This document shows, in pieces, positions 1 through 12,700 of a stretch of 64,000 bases of DNA; the first letter of the stretch is position 1, and the number at the start of each line of letters is the position of its first letter. The stretch is from Otis tarda (Eukaryota > Chordata > Aves > Otidiformes > Otididae). Location of the stretch: NCBI GenBank assembly GCA_026413225.1, contig CM048552.1, positions 190,312,053 through 190,376,052 on the forward strand, given 5' to 3'. The notes under the pieces are model-generated. The model ran no database searches, was not told the origin of the DNA, and was given only the letters and a program-made list of their open reading frames with translations. Both the position numbers and the translations under genes were made by a program.

Positions 1-3000
1 GGCAGTTTGTGTGAACCTCTCATCTCAGTTTAACATTCAGTAGATTTTAAAAGTGATGTTAGGTTGACCTTCTTTCTTACGGGACATTATAGACCATCAC
101 TTTTGTTTGCCAGTGCTTTCACTTCTAGATACAGGTGAAGCATTTTGACAGTAGTTGCTGTCTTCTCACTGATACCTCTGCTCAGCGGGTATTGTTCATA
201 GCTTTGTGCTCTCGTTAAGGCTGCCTCTTCGTGGGGTTAGGCAGTTGAAACGAAAAGTGAGTAACACAAATGCATGTTGAATAATTCTGCATACAACAAA
301 TAGGTACAATATCAGCAGCTCTATTTCACCTACATCTTGGTCTGAAGTAAGGTAGTTTATGCAGAGAAGTCTTGTTCTTTGTTATGGCTATTACCACAGG
401 GAAGAGCTAGTTTCAGCTGGAGATTGCATTGCAAAAATAGCGGGGGCGAAGAGGAAAGGAATAGGAAGAGGGGTGTGTGGAGGGCTTACTGTTAAATTTC
501 TGGTTCCTGCATCTAAGTGTCTACACCTGAAATACCAGTGATTAGCTTGCGTTAAACTTTGGAGGAAAAAAGTTTATGTGTGTGCCTCCAAAAAATTCAG
601 TAGAGTCTTGCAGAAAGTTGTGTTACCTTGCCATTAGTAAGACTAGAGAGAATTATTCACTTTCTCCTCATTCATCTTTTTTAGACTTCTGCCAGGAAGT
701 GAACTGCAAACATGATTTTCACTTTGCCAGCAGTTTTTAAAATAGCTGCCTTTTCCATCCTCTTTTGATTTTAAAAGAAATCAGTCTGAGATGTCTTAGA
801 TACTTTTTTTTTTTAAATTCAGCATTATAAATAGTACTCCGGTATGAGTCAGTGCTTTGATATCTGCCTTTTATAAACTCCTTACCTTACTTAGAAAAGA
901 GCAAAACTGAATTTACCATGTCATGGATGCAGACTTGATGCTGAGGGCTGAGCAGTTCCAGGTGATTTGTTAACAGGCCCTTATAATAACCTTATAATAA
1001 CAAAAGAGGTTTTAACTGAAAGTTAATTTCAAGGACTGTTTAATAGCGTTACAGGAAAATGAAGAGATGAAGGTGTCCCATGGGGCCCTTCCAAGTAAGC
1101 TTGTGGTAGGTGTGAGCTGTGTGGTGGATCAGAGGCAGAGGACTGTAAGGGCAGGGGGACTTTTAGGGTGGATGTACCGTATAATTACGTGACTGTAACC
1201 TGTGATGGTGCTGCTTTTCCCTTTGTGGTTTTATGGATGAGTCATCAGTTTCAAACGTGAAAATCAGATACTGATTGAAAAGCTAGGAAAATTTAAAAAA
1301 AAAAAAAAAAGCACCTGATCTTCAGTTTTTCAAGCTAGCTGTCCCCCAGCATAGATGATTTGCATTTCTGTGCATGACCTGAGCGCCACAGGCTTACCAA
1401 ACTGTAAATTACTATCAAAAGCATAACATGGTTATAGCAACTGACATTTAGGTTTTCCTTGCTCTTGAGTATACTAATATCTGGGCTAGAAAATTATGAT
1501 CCTTCATGTTAGCTGGCTTTCTCAGCTAATAATGATCTGTGTTGTGCTTTGCAAAATAAAACAGCTTCATTATGGGCTTAAGTGCTGCTGCCCAGAATAG
1601 TTTGCCCTCCTGGTTAGAGCACTTTCCTGAGGAAAGGGAAATATTTCCTTTAACCATTAGGATGATGCTTGTCTACTACCTTTGATGATTAAAAAGTACT
1701 CTCTTGTTTCTTTTCTCTTATGGAAAGGCTTTGGCTTGTGGATGAATGCTTGAAGCGAAGCATTTAAGACTAGCAGAGGTGGTATTTAAGGTACATCCTT
1801 CCCCCTAGTTCTTAATGTTTCCTGTTAATTGCTCAGATACTCCATGGAGTGCATTTGGTCGTTTCAGACTCTGTTCCTGAGAGATCTGATGAAGTACTGT
1901 AGAGATATCACGTAGAGACTTCTACTGTTTCTACTCTGGAAGATGCGTGCCTCATTAGTCTTGGCCAAGGTTTTGCTTTTCTTGAGTACATCTGAGGTTG
2001 TTTCCGCATTCACAAATTTTGCCTGCCTACCAGGAGCTTTCTTCTTCCATGCAGTTTTCACTCCCCTTGCCACATCAGTAATTTTTTTTTCCCTTTGTCC
2101 CTGAAGGTGTAATCACAAAAAAAAAAAAACCCGCACTGAAGTCAAACGTGGCTGGTTCTGAGATACTGGAAACTTATCCCAGGTCTTGGGAATCTTGTTA
2201 GAATGGTATTTTTATGAATTGTCCATTAAGTCCTTATGTACCCAGCAACATATTAGTTCATTGTTCTTACCTACCAGTTCAATATCTGGGAAAAAATAAA
2301 TTGTTACAACTAGGCAGTGTACACTTGGAAGTGTATTTCTGTTCGTAAAAGTTAGAAATATTCTTGCTACATTATAATTACACTGTTATATTACAGATCT
2401 TGATGTTCTCCATGAAATTGTCAGCAAAGATTTATACTGGAAGTATTATAGTTATGAACATCTCAAAGTTGAGAAGATCTAATATATTGCTCTGGTTTTC
2501 CATTTAAGGAAGATATGCCATCATGACAAATGAATACCACAAAAATGTTAGATTCTCACTATTCCTCTGAGTAGTTCCTGACCTTTATTTGGTGCATACT
2601 TTTGTAACTGTGTAGCATTGAAGTAATGTATTTGGGATTTTAGATTCTATGTTAATGATGTCAAATAATCATGGTATTTAAAGAAAAGAAAAAAAAAGTT
2701 GGTGGTAATTAACTGCCATTTACATTTGTGACCCTTATGGACGTCTTAATACTCCTACTCCTGCGCCTGCAGTCTGCAGTGGCTTATTTCTTCTGGAAAC
2801 TCGTGCTATTTGCTGAAAGTAGGAGCTGGAAACCTGTTCCCAAGCACTGATTATACCCCACAAATTCATCCAGTACCATTTATCTGCCTGCATACCTATG
2901 TCATCTTTTCTTTCTCAGGAAAAAAAATTGCTACTTAGCCTCAGTTCAGTGCTGCTCAGTATTTCTGCTCCACTTTGGAGCTTTTTGAAGCTGAGGGGTG

Positions 3001-6000
3001 GCTGCGGCAAGCTGGCAAGCTCCATTCTTACCATTCCCAAATGTACTGTGCAAAGGAACATCAGAAGATGCCTATCTTCTCATCAGTCTTGCAAAAAAAA
3101 AAAGGAAAGAGGGGGACATCCATTCACACTTCTGAAGTCCCTAAATATTTCCCTTTCCTACCTTCTGTAATGAAAAAGTTCCTCTTTCCTCTAGAGAAGG
3201 GAAGAACTGTGCCTACTTCTCAACTCTGACTTTCTGCTGTAAGGTCAGAAGTGGTGAAGGTGATCGGTCAGTCAGTGGGAGGTTTTCACTGGGAAGAACT
3301 GGAATCATATATTTGGTCTGGAGCTTCACACATCACTAAGGGACTAGCTCCAGCAGGACCTGAAATAGTAGCACCTGTAAGAGACCACAACACTGCTCAC
3401 ATGCTGAGCATGAACTCTGAAAATGTTTTCTGGAAACATGCTACAGTGAACATGCTACTGTGAAAGAGAAAGAGTTTATCTACTTTCATCTGAGACTACG
3501 CTGTGGAAATGTAGCAGTTCTTGCAATAATGGGTCATTTGAAAAGCTCATCAGGAACGAGATGGAGCTCACTGCTGATTGCCAGCCAGCTGTCGGCTCAC
3601 TGAGTCTTGAGCAAGGACGAGCGATGTGGGTCCCCATGTGTAAGCATGCTGCTGCCCAGACTGCCTCTGCTCATGAGGTGGCATCAAGTAAAAGTGGCTG
3701 GTGTTATTCCTAATTTCTCAGCAATTTTTTCTGCATCTGTCCCTGTCCATAACTTTGAGGGCTAGAGTAAATAATTAAACTAAGATACTCTTATAATTTC
3801 TGAGGCTGGTGCTTTTGAATATAAGGTGTCTCTGGTACCAGCTTATATGCTTTACCTGCTGTCAGGAGTGGTGCAAAGCTGAAATATTCACCACACAGAT
3901 GTTATTCCAGCTGAAGGACTGACTAACAACCATGTCATGACTCACACCCTATTTGTTGCAATCAGCATATTGTTTGCTGTCTGCTTAAACATAGGTTGCA
4001 TGATCTGCAGTCCCTAAACAAACCTTCTTGCTCTTGCCTATGCGGATGTGTGTGAGGCTGATGACCAGATTGGACTCTCCTTCTATTTCTGTTTCTAAGC
4101 TTAAATAGTCTGACAAGCTATTTTCCCTGTCCTGAATTTCTCACCGAGTGAGTATATTTTAAAATGCATCCCCAGTCTTGTAACCTTCCTTTCTGTGTCA
4201 CTGGAAGCATTTCTTTTTCCAAAGCCCAGGTCCATTAGTCAGTTTGCCTAGCAGGCCATGAAGAGCCCTTTTTACTTTAAAACTTCATTGACTTTTCATG
4301 GAGAAATTGGATGACAGTGTCAGTACCATGCTTTACTGGGCCCATGATTAGGGAGGAATGCAAATTCGCTGGGACACTTAGCGAAGGGGTTAGAAAAGGT
4401 CTCCGTGTGGATAAAAGTAAGAAGTTGAACCTTTACAAAGTTGCTCAATGACGCTGTTTTCTCCTAAACCAGAGAGCTGTCACTTTGTGAATTTTTTTAA
4501 TATGCAAAAGGCAGATGTGGCTGTAAGGAGAGTAGTAAGACATTTTAAGATACGTTGATCAAAATCTAGTAGGCAGAGAAGTTAAGGCAACAGAATTCTT
4601 TCACAATTGATGTTTGACTTTTAATCTGTGTTTACTAGTAGATACATAGTTGTGCATTAACTGAATAATAAAAATTCAGCAAGGAATTTATTAGATAACC
4701 AGGTGTGAATGCAGCTGTATAAATTTTCTGTATTTTGCTGAAATTAAATGTTTTGGTAAGGAAAATAGCAACATAGATTAAAATTTTGCTTGTCTCTGCT
4801 ATCTACTATGCCTCATTTGAAAATGCCTGGGAGGCAGCCTAGCTTTACTGGTTGACAGTCTTTGAAGAGGTACTTTGATTTGAAGTCTGTGGTGGTGGTT
4901 TTCTTTTTCTTTGTGATGTTTTGACGTAGAGGAGAACACCTGTAGAGTGATATTCTGTGAACACAGGAAAAGCTTAGTTACTGGGATTTTCTGATTGGGG
5001 AATATTGTTTTACAAAAGCCAACTATATCTGTGTCCTACTGGTTCCCTGTAGGCTAGACACTCAGGGATTAACACACAAGAGACTTGAGATGCTGAATAG
5101 GATACAGTGTCTGCCTTACATGGATTACAAACAGGGAATATTTTCCTTATGTTCCAGCAGGCAAAGGGAGGTACAGAGGTAAAAGAGAACAAAGGAAGGG
5201 GTGATTCATCTCACCTAACACTGTCTAGAATTCAGTGTCTAGTCTACGCTAATTGTTTAGAGATAAGTAGATAATTCCACAGGGCAATTCAGTTCCTCTT
5301 CAAATAGGCTGATACGACTGATGCAATGAATTACCCTTTCAGGTTTGCTGTCTTCCGTTAACTATGCTCTGTCTTCAGACAACAAGCTGAAACCTTCCTT
5401 GACCTGTGTGATAAATTTGTTTTTAAAGTCACAATGTTTCAACGTCTAATCCTTGCATTCTGTAAAAACAACCCGCACTGTGCCACCTCCCACCCCACAA
5501 TCCCCAAAATACCCTGCCTCACCCTCTCCTGTAAGGCCTTAAAAGGAGAGAAAATACTAAGCAAATCTTAAAATCTATGGTTGTGTTTTTTAAGTTCTGT
5601 AGGAACTGGATGCTTAAAATGGCATATTGGTTCTCTAGCAGTGAGTAGTCTGAGTCTTTTTTCTATCTCTTTATTTGATGGTAGGATTTTTGTTTTGTTT
5701 AGGGATAGGAGAGCTGAGAAGAGGGAGAACAAAGCATCTCCTTGTTCTTTAAACCACGATGCTAGGCAGACGTTCAAAGGTAATGCTGGCTCACTGCATA
5801 CTCTTAAGTAACTTTTTTGGTCACATTCTTTAGCTTAATCCAGAAATCATACTGCATTGTTTCTGAAAGACAGAGATGAGTTTTCAACCTACATCATAAT
5901 GAACTACAAAACTGGCACAAAGACTCAAAGACTCTGAGCAGTCTACCTGTTGTGCCAGCGCTCTCTGCATTTTCCTGATACTACAGACAGAAATTTTATA

Positions 6001-9000
6001 ATTATGACCAAACCAAGTTCATGGATTAGCTGTCTGCTAAATAGTGTTTGATGTGATCAAGAGTTTTTGGGGTCCCCTAAGCATGCAGACTATTATCTGA
6101 CCATACCATCTCCTCTCCTTTGCAGAGTACAAGTCTTGGAGACTGTATAACTGCCGTATCAAACTGCTTGAGTAATTAATCTGCACCACCTGCATGAAGG
6201 AGTGCAGTTACCTGCTAAGATGCCATCTTACAGCAACCTCCCCAACAGTGGCACCTTTCTGAAACGGTCTCATCTGTACTGTGCACACAGTTAAGATGGC
6301 AGATTGTGGGTTCCCCAAACAGGTCTCTTGCTGCTGCTTTGCTTGTGGCAAAGGACCGTCCGGAGGCTAATACAAGGGTACCAGAAAATTGTTTCTTAAA
6401 GCTTGTCAGCTCAGTATGAATAATTGCATGGAGAGCTTTGGGTTGAAAGGTCTGGAGGTAGATTTGCTCTGATGCTGCTGCATCCCTTGAGGTAAAGTTC
6501 ACAGCCATGCTGGAAGCCAGGAAAGATAAAAGGAAGCTCATACAGAATCAGTTATCATGATCCAGTCATCTCATATACGCGTACTTGACTCATCATTGTA
6601 CCTTTTCATCATAGGTCAAGCTCTTGTCACAGACTCACTTTAGTGATCTGAAAGTATTTAAAAAGGAAAAAAACGAGGAAAAAATGTGCTGGAGAATTGG
6701 TTATTAATTGTGACAATTATGCATATTATTTTGACTGATTATGTGGAGATAAGAGGACTATTTGGAACATGGCAGGAAATAAATAGTGAATTAAACTATA
6801 AAAAGAATTTAAAGAGAGTATTTCTAAGACAGTGTAGTAAAGGGGCAGGAATGAAGAGCTGCTTCTGAAGAGCAGTATTGTGGATTAAGGCAAGGGGCTC
6901 GGCTGGGTTTCTGGGACATCCTGGGTCATCTAAGCCCTAAGAAAGGGATGAACTGGAAGCAAGCTCCAAGCATTATGTGCTTAACCTTTTTTCCTCTGCT
7001 TTTTGAGTGCTTTGGGGGAGAATGAACAATGTTGATTTAGAAGGAAGCTGCCATTTTGTCACTGGTAACAACTAAGCAAATCTTACAGTTACACTTGTCA
7101 TAGATTCCCCTAAGAACTGTAGAAGTGCAAGATGGTACCTACGAAGATGTGAAGGCAGAAGAAATTGTTCGAGGAGGAAATTGGTAAGACAATTCTTATT
7201 AAGAAGTATGGCATTTAAACCGTAGAGTTACACACAGAATCCCCAGCCGCAATAAACAAGAGAACATGGATGCGTATTTCTGCGAACCCTCATGGCATCC
7301 ACATTGCCACTGATGGTATCATGGTATATTAAATTCTCCTAAGGTCAAATCTGGTTCTTAATCTTCCCCCTTGCACTACCTGCTGGGCTATGGGATATAT
7401 TTCAAAGAGAGACACAAGTGTCTCTGCTCCTGAATTTAATGCAAGACGTCCTGAAACAGAGGAGACAAAGCAGTATTTTCTCTTTTTTTTTTAATGAAAA
7501 AGATGTCTTCTAGCAAAGATGACCTTGAGTGGTTTTGAAAATTCTTCTTTTGCATGCTAATGTGGAATTCTACATCCCTTATTCAAATCTCAGTGTATTT
7601 GATGTCATACAGATAATTAAAAATATGCAGTATTGCAAGGATTTTACATCAGCCAGAGGAATGACTCCTCCTAAGTTAGTCTTTTATGTCAGTTCCCGTA
7701 TGTATCACATGGTCCCCACATTGGAATAATCACCATTTTATTAAATACGACTTCCTTGTCAGTATGGTATGTTTTGAACAGTGATCTGAACTCATATTTT
7801 GCTTTTATTGGTGAAAATTGTACAATTTCTAGACTTGAATGAGAAAGACCACTAACCTACCAAGTAATATTTTTTTTTTCGTTTTTTTTTTTTCTGTGTT
7901 CACAAATCTGAAAGTTGTTTCCTTCAGCAGCTATCATTTGGTTCACTTGTGTGTGTGCATCTTGAATGACAGTCTGTAATATTGAAATGTTTAACTGAAG
8001 ACTGTGGTTCTGTCTTGCATAAATGGGGAACATAAAAACCATCATTTTATGGTTTTCCTCCCTTCCAGATATCAGAGTGATGAATGACTAGCTATAACCA
8101 GGACTCTGATAATCCTCTCCTAAATATAACCCCTCTCTACCCAAAAAAACCCACCATGAAGCCCTATAAATGCACAAATGGTAGAAGCTACCTTGCGCAG
8201 GGAGGAACCTTCTTGTTTTGCGTGGACAAAACATATGTTGACAGCATAGCAGCAGTTCCTGTAATACTGTAGAGAGTGACAAGCGGTGTCGTTTTTTAAT
8301 GATGGGAACAATTCTGAAGCTGTTGGCTAGCATGTCTTCTGTCCTTATTACATTTTGAGCAGTTTAGTTTCCAAGGCAACTGCTCATGTCAGCATACAGA
8401 TGTGCTTAAAGCTATGGGAAGGCATTTCCCAACAAATCCTGAATTTAGTGACAAAACATAAAGGACTAACTTCTGTTCTTCCTTCCAATATCAGCAAAGA
8501 ATTAAAGATTTCCTGTGACCCAACAATGTACCATGTTAATACACAGATTTAACAGAGGAGTGATTGGGATGAATATCTAAGTGAGACATGCTATTTACTG
8601 ATGGAAAAAAAAATATACTTTTGATTAGGTCTCTTTATTGGGACAACTAGAAAGTGAATAATGAAGAGATTGTAATCATTGTTGTCAAGGCATTGCTGTA
8701 GTGAGGTTTTGTCTTGGTCTTGGTTTTTGTCTTCCTGTTGGAAAGAGAAGACTGGATGATTGCAGAGCAGCACATTGTGAACACAGAACAGAGTGCCCTG
8801 GAAGATGCTGTGCTTGCTGATGGTGCTTTTGCTGGACCTATATTTCTCAGTCAAGTAGGTCACTTTCTGAAGTAACTGGGGCTGCTTTCTTGGGGGAGTA
8901 GAATACGGCAAATAAGCGTCCTAAAGCTGTTGAGCTGTTACCATAATGGCTTTAGTTCAAAACTGAAGTATGAAAGAAATACTATTTTCAGTGCCTTGTG

Positions 9001-9549
9001 AACCAATAGAGGATTTTGTCCATAACAGAGCACAGTGGTTTTCTATTAAAGAAAAAAATGATGGGAAATTATCCATGGCTGCAAAGATTAAAAGATCAGA
9101 AAGATCTCTTGTGGTCACCTACTCTGATCTGCCATGTAAAGCAGAATAAAGGGTTTTACTGTTCTCATTTTGGCTCCCAGGCTTGTAGCTATATTTGAAT
9201 AGCATCCGCTATACCATAAACATTGATATTCAAATAAGTTCCCAGTGATTGAAAAATACACCATAACCCTTGGTAGTTACTATAAATGGCTTAATATTTT
9301 CCTTTATTGAGAAATATGGTGCACATTTTGATCTGAATTTATCCAGCTCCAACTGCCAGTAATTTGCCTTGATTAGATCTTTGTCAGCTAGACAGAAATT
9401 CTTAAATAATTAAGTTTCTGTTTCCTGTGTAGCTGCTTAGTCTGTAGTCCTTTTTACCTTCTCTTTGACAAGAAGAATGGATAGATCTCCTTGAATGTTG
9501 TAGTAAAAGGATGTGTTCTGATCCCTCAGTTCTTCTACTGGCTGTTCTC
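1..9549. other. Unique intron sequence, no gene recognised
   Basis: AT-rich intron with scattered A and T runs (for example T-rich 7869-7893). Open frames of up to 108 codons occur (6215-6541, - strand) without recognisable products, and I regard them as chance. A CpG-retaining stretch near 7130-7290 is described among the findings. Confidence 0.7.
1295..1310. repeat. Poly(A) tract, 16 A
   Basis: An uninterrupted run of 16 A follows 'gaaaattt'. No retroposed gene body is recognisable upstream, so this is a simple repeat. Confidence 0.9.
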
Positions 9550-9760
9550 TAACTCTCCAATTTCCTGCTGCTGTCCTAGAGCAGACAGTGTTCCAGGAAC
9601 ATCTTTGTTAGCCCCAAACAGAGAAATAGCATTGCCTCTACGCCACTACTTGAGATCCTGTTTTGTGCATCCAAATACTCTATTTGCTCTTTTTGGTCTG
9701 AACATTGCAGCAGGCACTATTGTCTACCAGTTCACCCATCAGAGGTAGCACACCTCATTT
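9550..9760 (-). mobile_element. Possible very old CR1-like relic
   Basis: 'agcattgcctctacgccactacttgagatcctgttttgtgcatccaaatactctatttgctcttttt' followed by 'gcaggcactattgtctaccagttcaccc' is reminiscent of the inverse CR1 segment that encodes the end of ORF2. No terminus is visible. The match is weak and could be chance. Confidence 0.3.
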
Positions 9761-12700
9761 AAAGCAACAGTTTCCACATACACAAAATACCAAATTATTT
9801 GAACAAACCTGTTTTCTGTAAATCTGTCTCAGTTGTCCTTCATTACATTTCCTTTTTTTAATTGTTTGAGCTGCCCCACATCAGTTACTGTAATATTTTA
9901 CCAGAACTCAGTGTCTGATCAATTAGAATTTTTAATTATCCAGATAATCCTGCTCAGCCCTGCTGAACATTGGACTGGACCTTTTTCCCAGTCTTTCTGG
10001 ACTTTTTATTGCTTCAGAGCACCTCACTCAGCCCCTTTTACAAGTCTCAAGTGCAATGTATCCCTAAGTTTACTGATTCAAATCCTGTACCAGAGCAGCT
10101 GTTGTTCAGCATCTTCCTTTGACAGTAATGGCAGGGGCATTTTTTCAGCCTATATCCTGTTTGATATCACTTAGCTAGTGAACAGCTCACTTGAAGAAGT
10201 TTTTCCTTTTTACTTTCTTTTTGCTTTGGCATTGGGAAGGGATCTTGGAGAAATTCACTTTGCCATTCCTTCTTTATGTTATCTTCTATGTTTCTGCATT
10301 GCACCAGGCTACTAGACAGCAAACGGACTCATTTCTTAACCCTGTGGCGCTACTACTTTGTAAATCTGCTTGTCAGAAAACTCTGCTGTGGTTCTTGTAA
10401 TATTAGTTCTCAACCTTTCAAATGTTAGTTCTCTTCTAGTATAGAGTCAGTACTGCTTTTTGGTTACTGGCTAGCAGCATACTGAGTGTAGAAAAGGTGG
10501 GAAGGCCTCCAACTCTGCCTCCAGCAAAAGCTACTTGCTGCTCCCCAGCTCTGGATATTGCTTTACGATATTACTGACAAAGGCTTGCTGCTCTCATCCA
10601 CCCCTCTGCTCAAGCCAAAAGGGATGAACAACTGGCAACTATTCAGTCTCTGAGCATAGTGACCAGTAGTCAGGATTACAGAATCTCAGGGATGGTTTTG
10701 GTATGTATATTGCATTGAACCAAATACATATTTGAGAAAAACAGCTACTAAAGAGATGTTCCTCAGGGAAAACACTTCCCAGTTAACTAAAGGTATGGAT
10801 AAATAAATGAGGTACTTATTTTGCCTTCATCCACTATAGGAGCACCTTCCTCTTCTGAGCTGTTCAAGTTCTACAAGAATTCCGGTAGATCAGGAGTGGT
10901 CAGACTCTGTTGTCTTTGCTTCTGGCTAAGAACTTCATGAATGTACATAATGAGATGGTTTAAAAATCTTTCTGTGTCAGTTTTTTACACAAATATTTGC
11001 TAATGGAATTAAAAGTGTATTTTAGAAGGTTCAGGAATATTAGGAAACCTGTAATCAGTTGTACCAACTGCATCAGTTTACACTTATGAGAGCTAATATT
11101 TATGGAATTATTCCTTATATTGAATTGCTCATTGAGAAAAAAAATATAGCTTTGGTTATGGTGAGATGTATGCTTTCAGGAGGACAGTTTTACTGTCTTT
11201 CCTCAGAATATATGTGTACCATATTGAGTGAAGGGTAAATGAAACCTAATTCCTAAATTTGGAAGAGTTGTACATTAGTTCTGATTAAGTCCCACAAGAA
11301 ATCCCAAAAGTTTGCATAATTGAAGAGATAGTGCTGAGAATATTAAAGGCAGGTGGAGTCTCAACATGAAGAGGCATAAAGGAACTTCACACCTCACCTC
11401 CCTCCTAATGCTACTGCTACTGGTACTGAACTGTGATAGATTCAAGTTAAAACTTGTAAAGTAGGTAGAAAAAAAGTATTTCTAAAATTATATGTTGAGA
11501 TTATTTCAAATGTTTAGGAAGTCATGGACTTCAGGAGTATTTCACTATCATGTTTTGCTTTGCTATGAAGATTGCGTAGCTGTGTAAGTTAATCTCTTGC
11601 CCCTGTTCATCCCCTCAGCTGCTGTAAGCTGATGATTCAAAGAGGTTCAGTAGTGTCACTGGAACAGTCTTGTTTATATATATGCAAAACTGAAGAGACA
11701 ATACTTTTAAAATACATGCTTTTGTGGATTTTCTTAAAATAAATCTTAGTTTTGATGCAAATGGGATCTGGACAATTTGAATTGCAAGGAAAAAATAAAA
11801 ATACTGTTGAAGATGTGGAGAATTTATGTTGAGTTGTTATTTTTGTGGTGGTTTTTTCCAAGACTTTTCCAGTTCATATTCATGAAGAATTTTTCTGCAG
11901 TAAATACAAGTAAGTACCCTTTGAAATGGATCACGACAGCCGCTTGCAAACTCAAGCTTCAAGCCTGTAACTGATCACGGGGAATTTTCATTCTGTGGGA
12001 GATTCTAGTTGTCAGAGTTTTGTGCTTAATTGGGACAAAATATCAATCTCATTTGAGGATGGAGCACTTCAAAAACATTGGCACTGGTTTTGTTTAAAAT
12101 ATTGATGAAATGCCTATGTTCTCACAAAATGTTTTAATTAAACCAAATTCTCCTTTCCCAATGAGAAAAATTCCAGTGTTTTTTTCATCCTGTTTTACAC
12201 AAAAGCACAAAACACTGAGTTAAAATCCACTTGCTACAGTAGGAATTAATTTTTGCATGCATGACAGAATTGGATTTTGGGTACTTAATCAGAATCTCTT
12301 TATCATGCATAAAAAATAAACCATTTTATTGCCAAACTGTTGGCTTGCGAAACTAATATGACCAGGTTAGCGTTTTGCTATCTGTTTTGCACCTCTGTCT
12401 TCAGTCCTTTGGCAGATAGAGTAAGATAACTGAGCCCCTTTGGTTAGGAATCTCACACTAATATAATGAATTTTCCTGGAAACAAACACTGACAAAAATT
12501 ACATTCTGTATTTTCTTCTGGCTGTTAAAATTTAGGACTGAACCCAGCCATCCTGTGAGCTGGGAGAGGCCCACTGCATACAACGCATCCATGTATCTGT
12601 GGCTGCCCTGTCCCCTGAACCGCACGGGCTGCCGACCGCCGAGGGCGCCCAGCCACCACGCAGCTGCACGGTGCACTCAGGTCTGGTTCGACTCGATGTT

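Noticed and set aside
6107..6125. Strong-looking 3' splice acceptor (CCATCTCCTCTCCTTTGCAG)
   Set aside because: The sequence after it carries an early stop in the frame I followed and no donor, and it matches no DCLK1 exon. Probably a decoy.
6215..6541. 108-codon - strand frame
   Set aside because: No homology or splice signals are recognised, and frames of this length are expected by chance in 64 kb.
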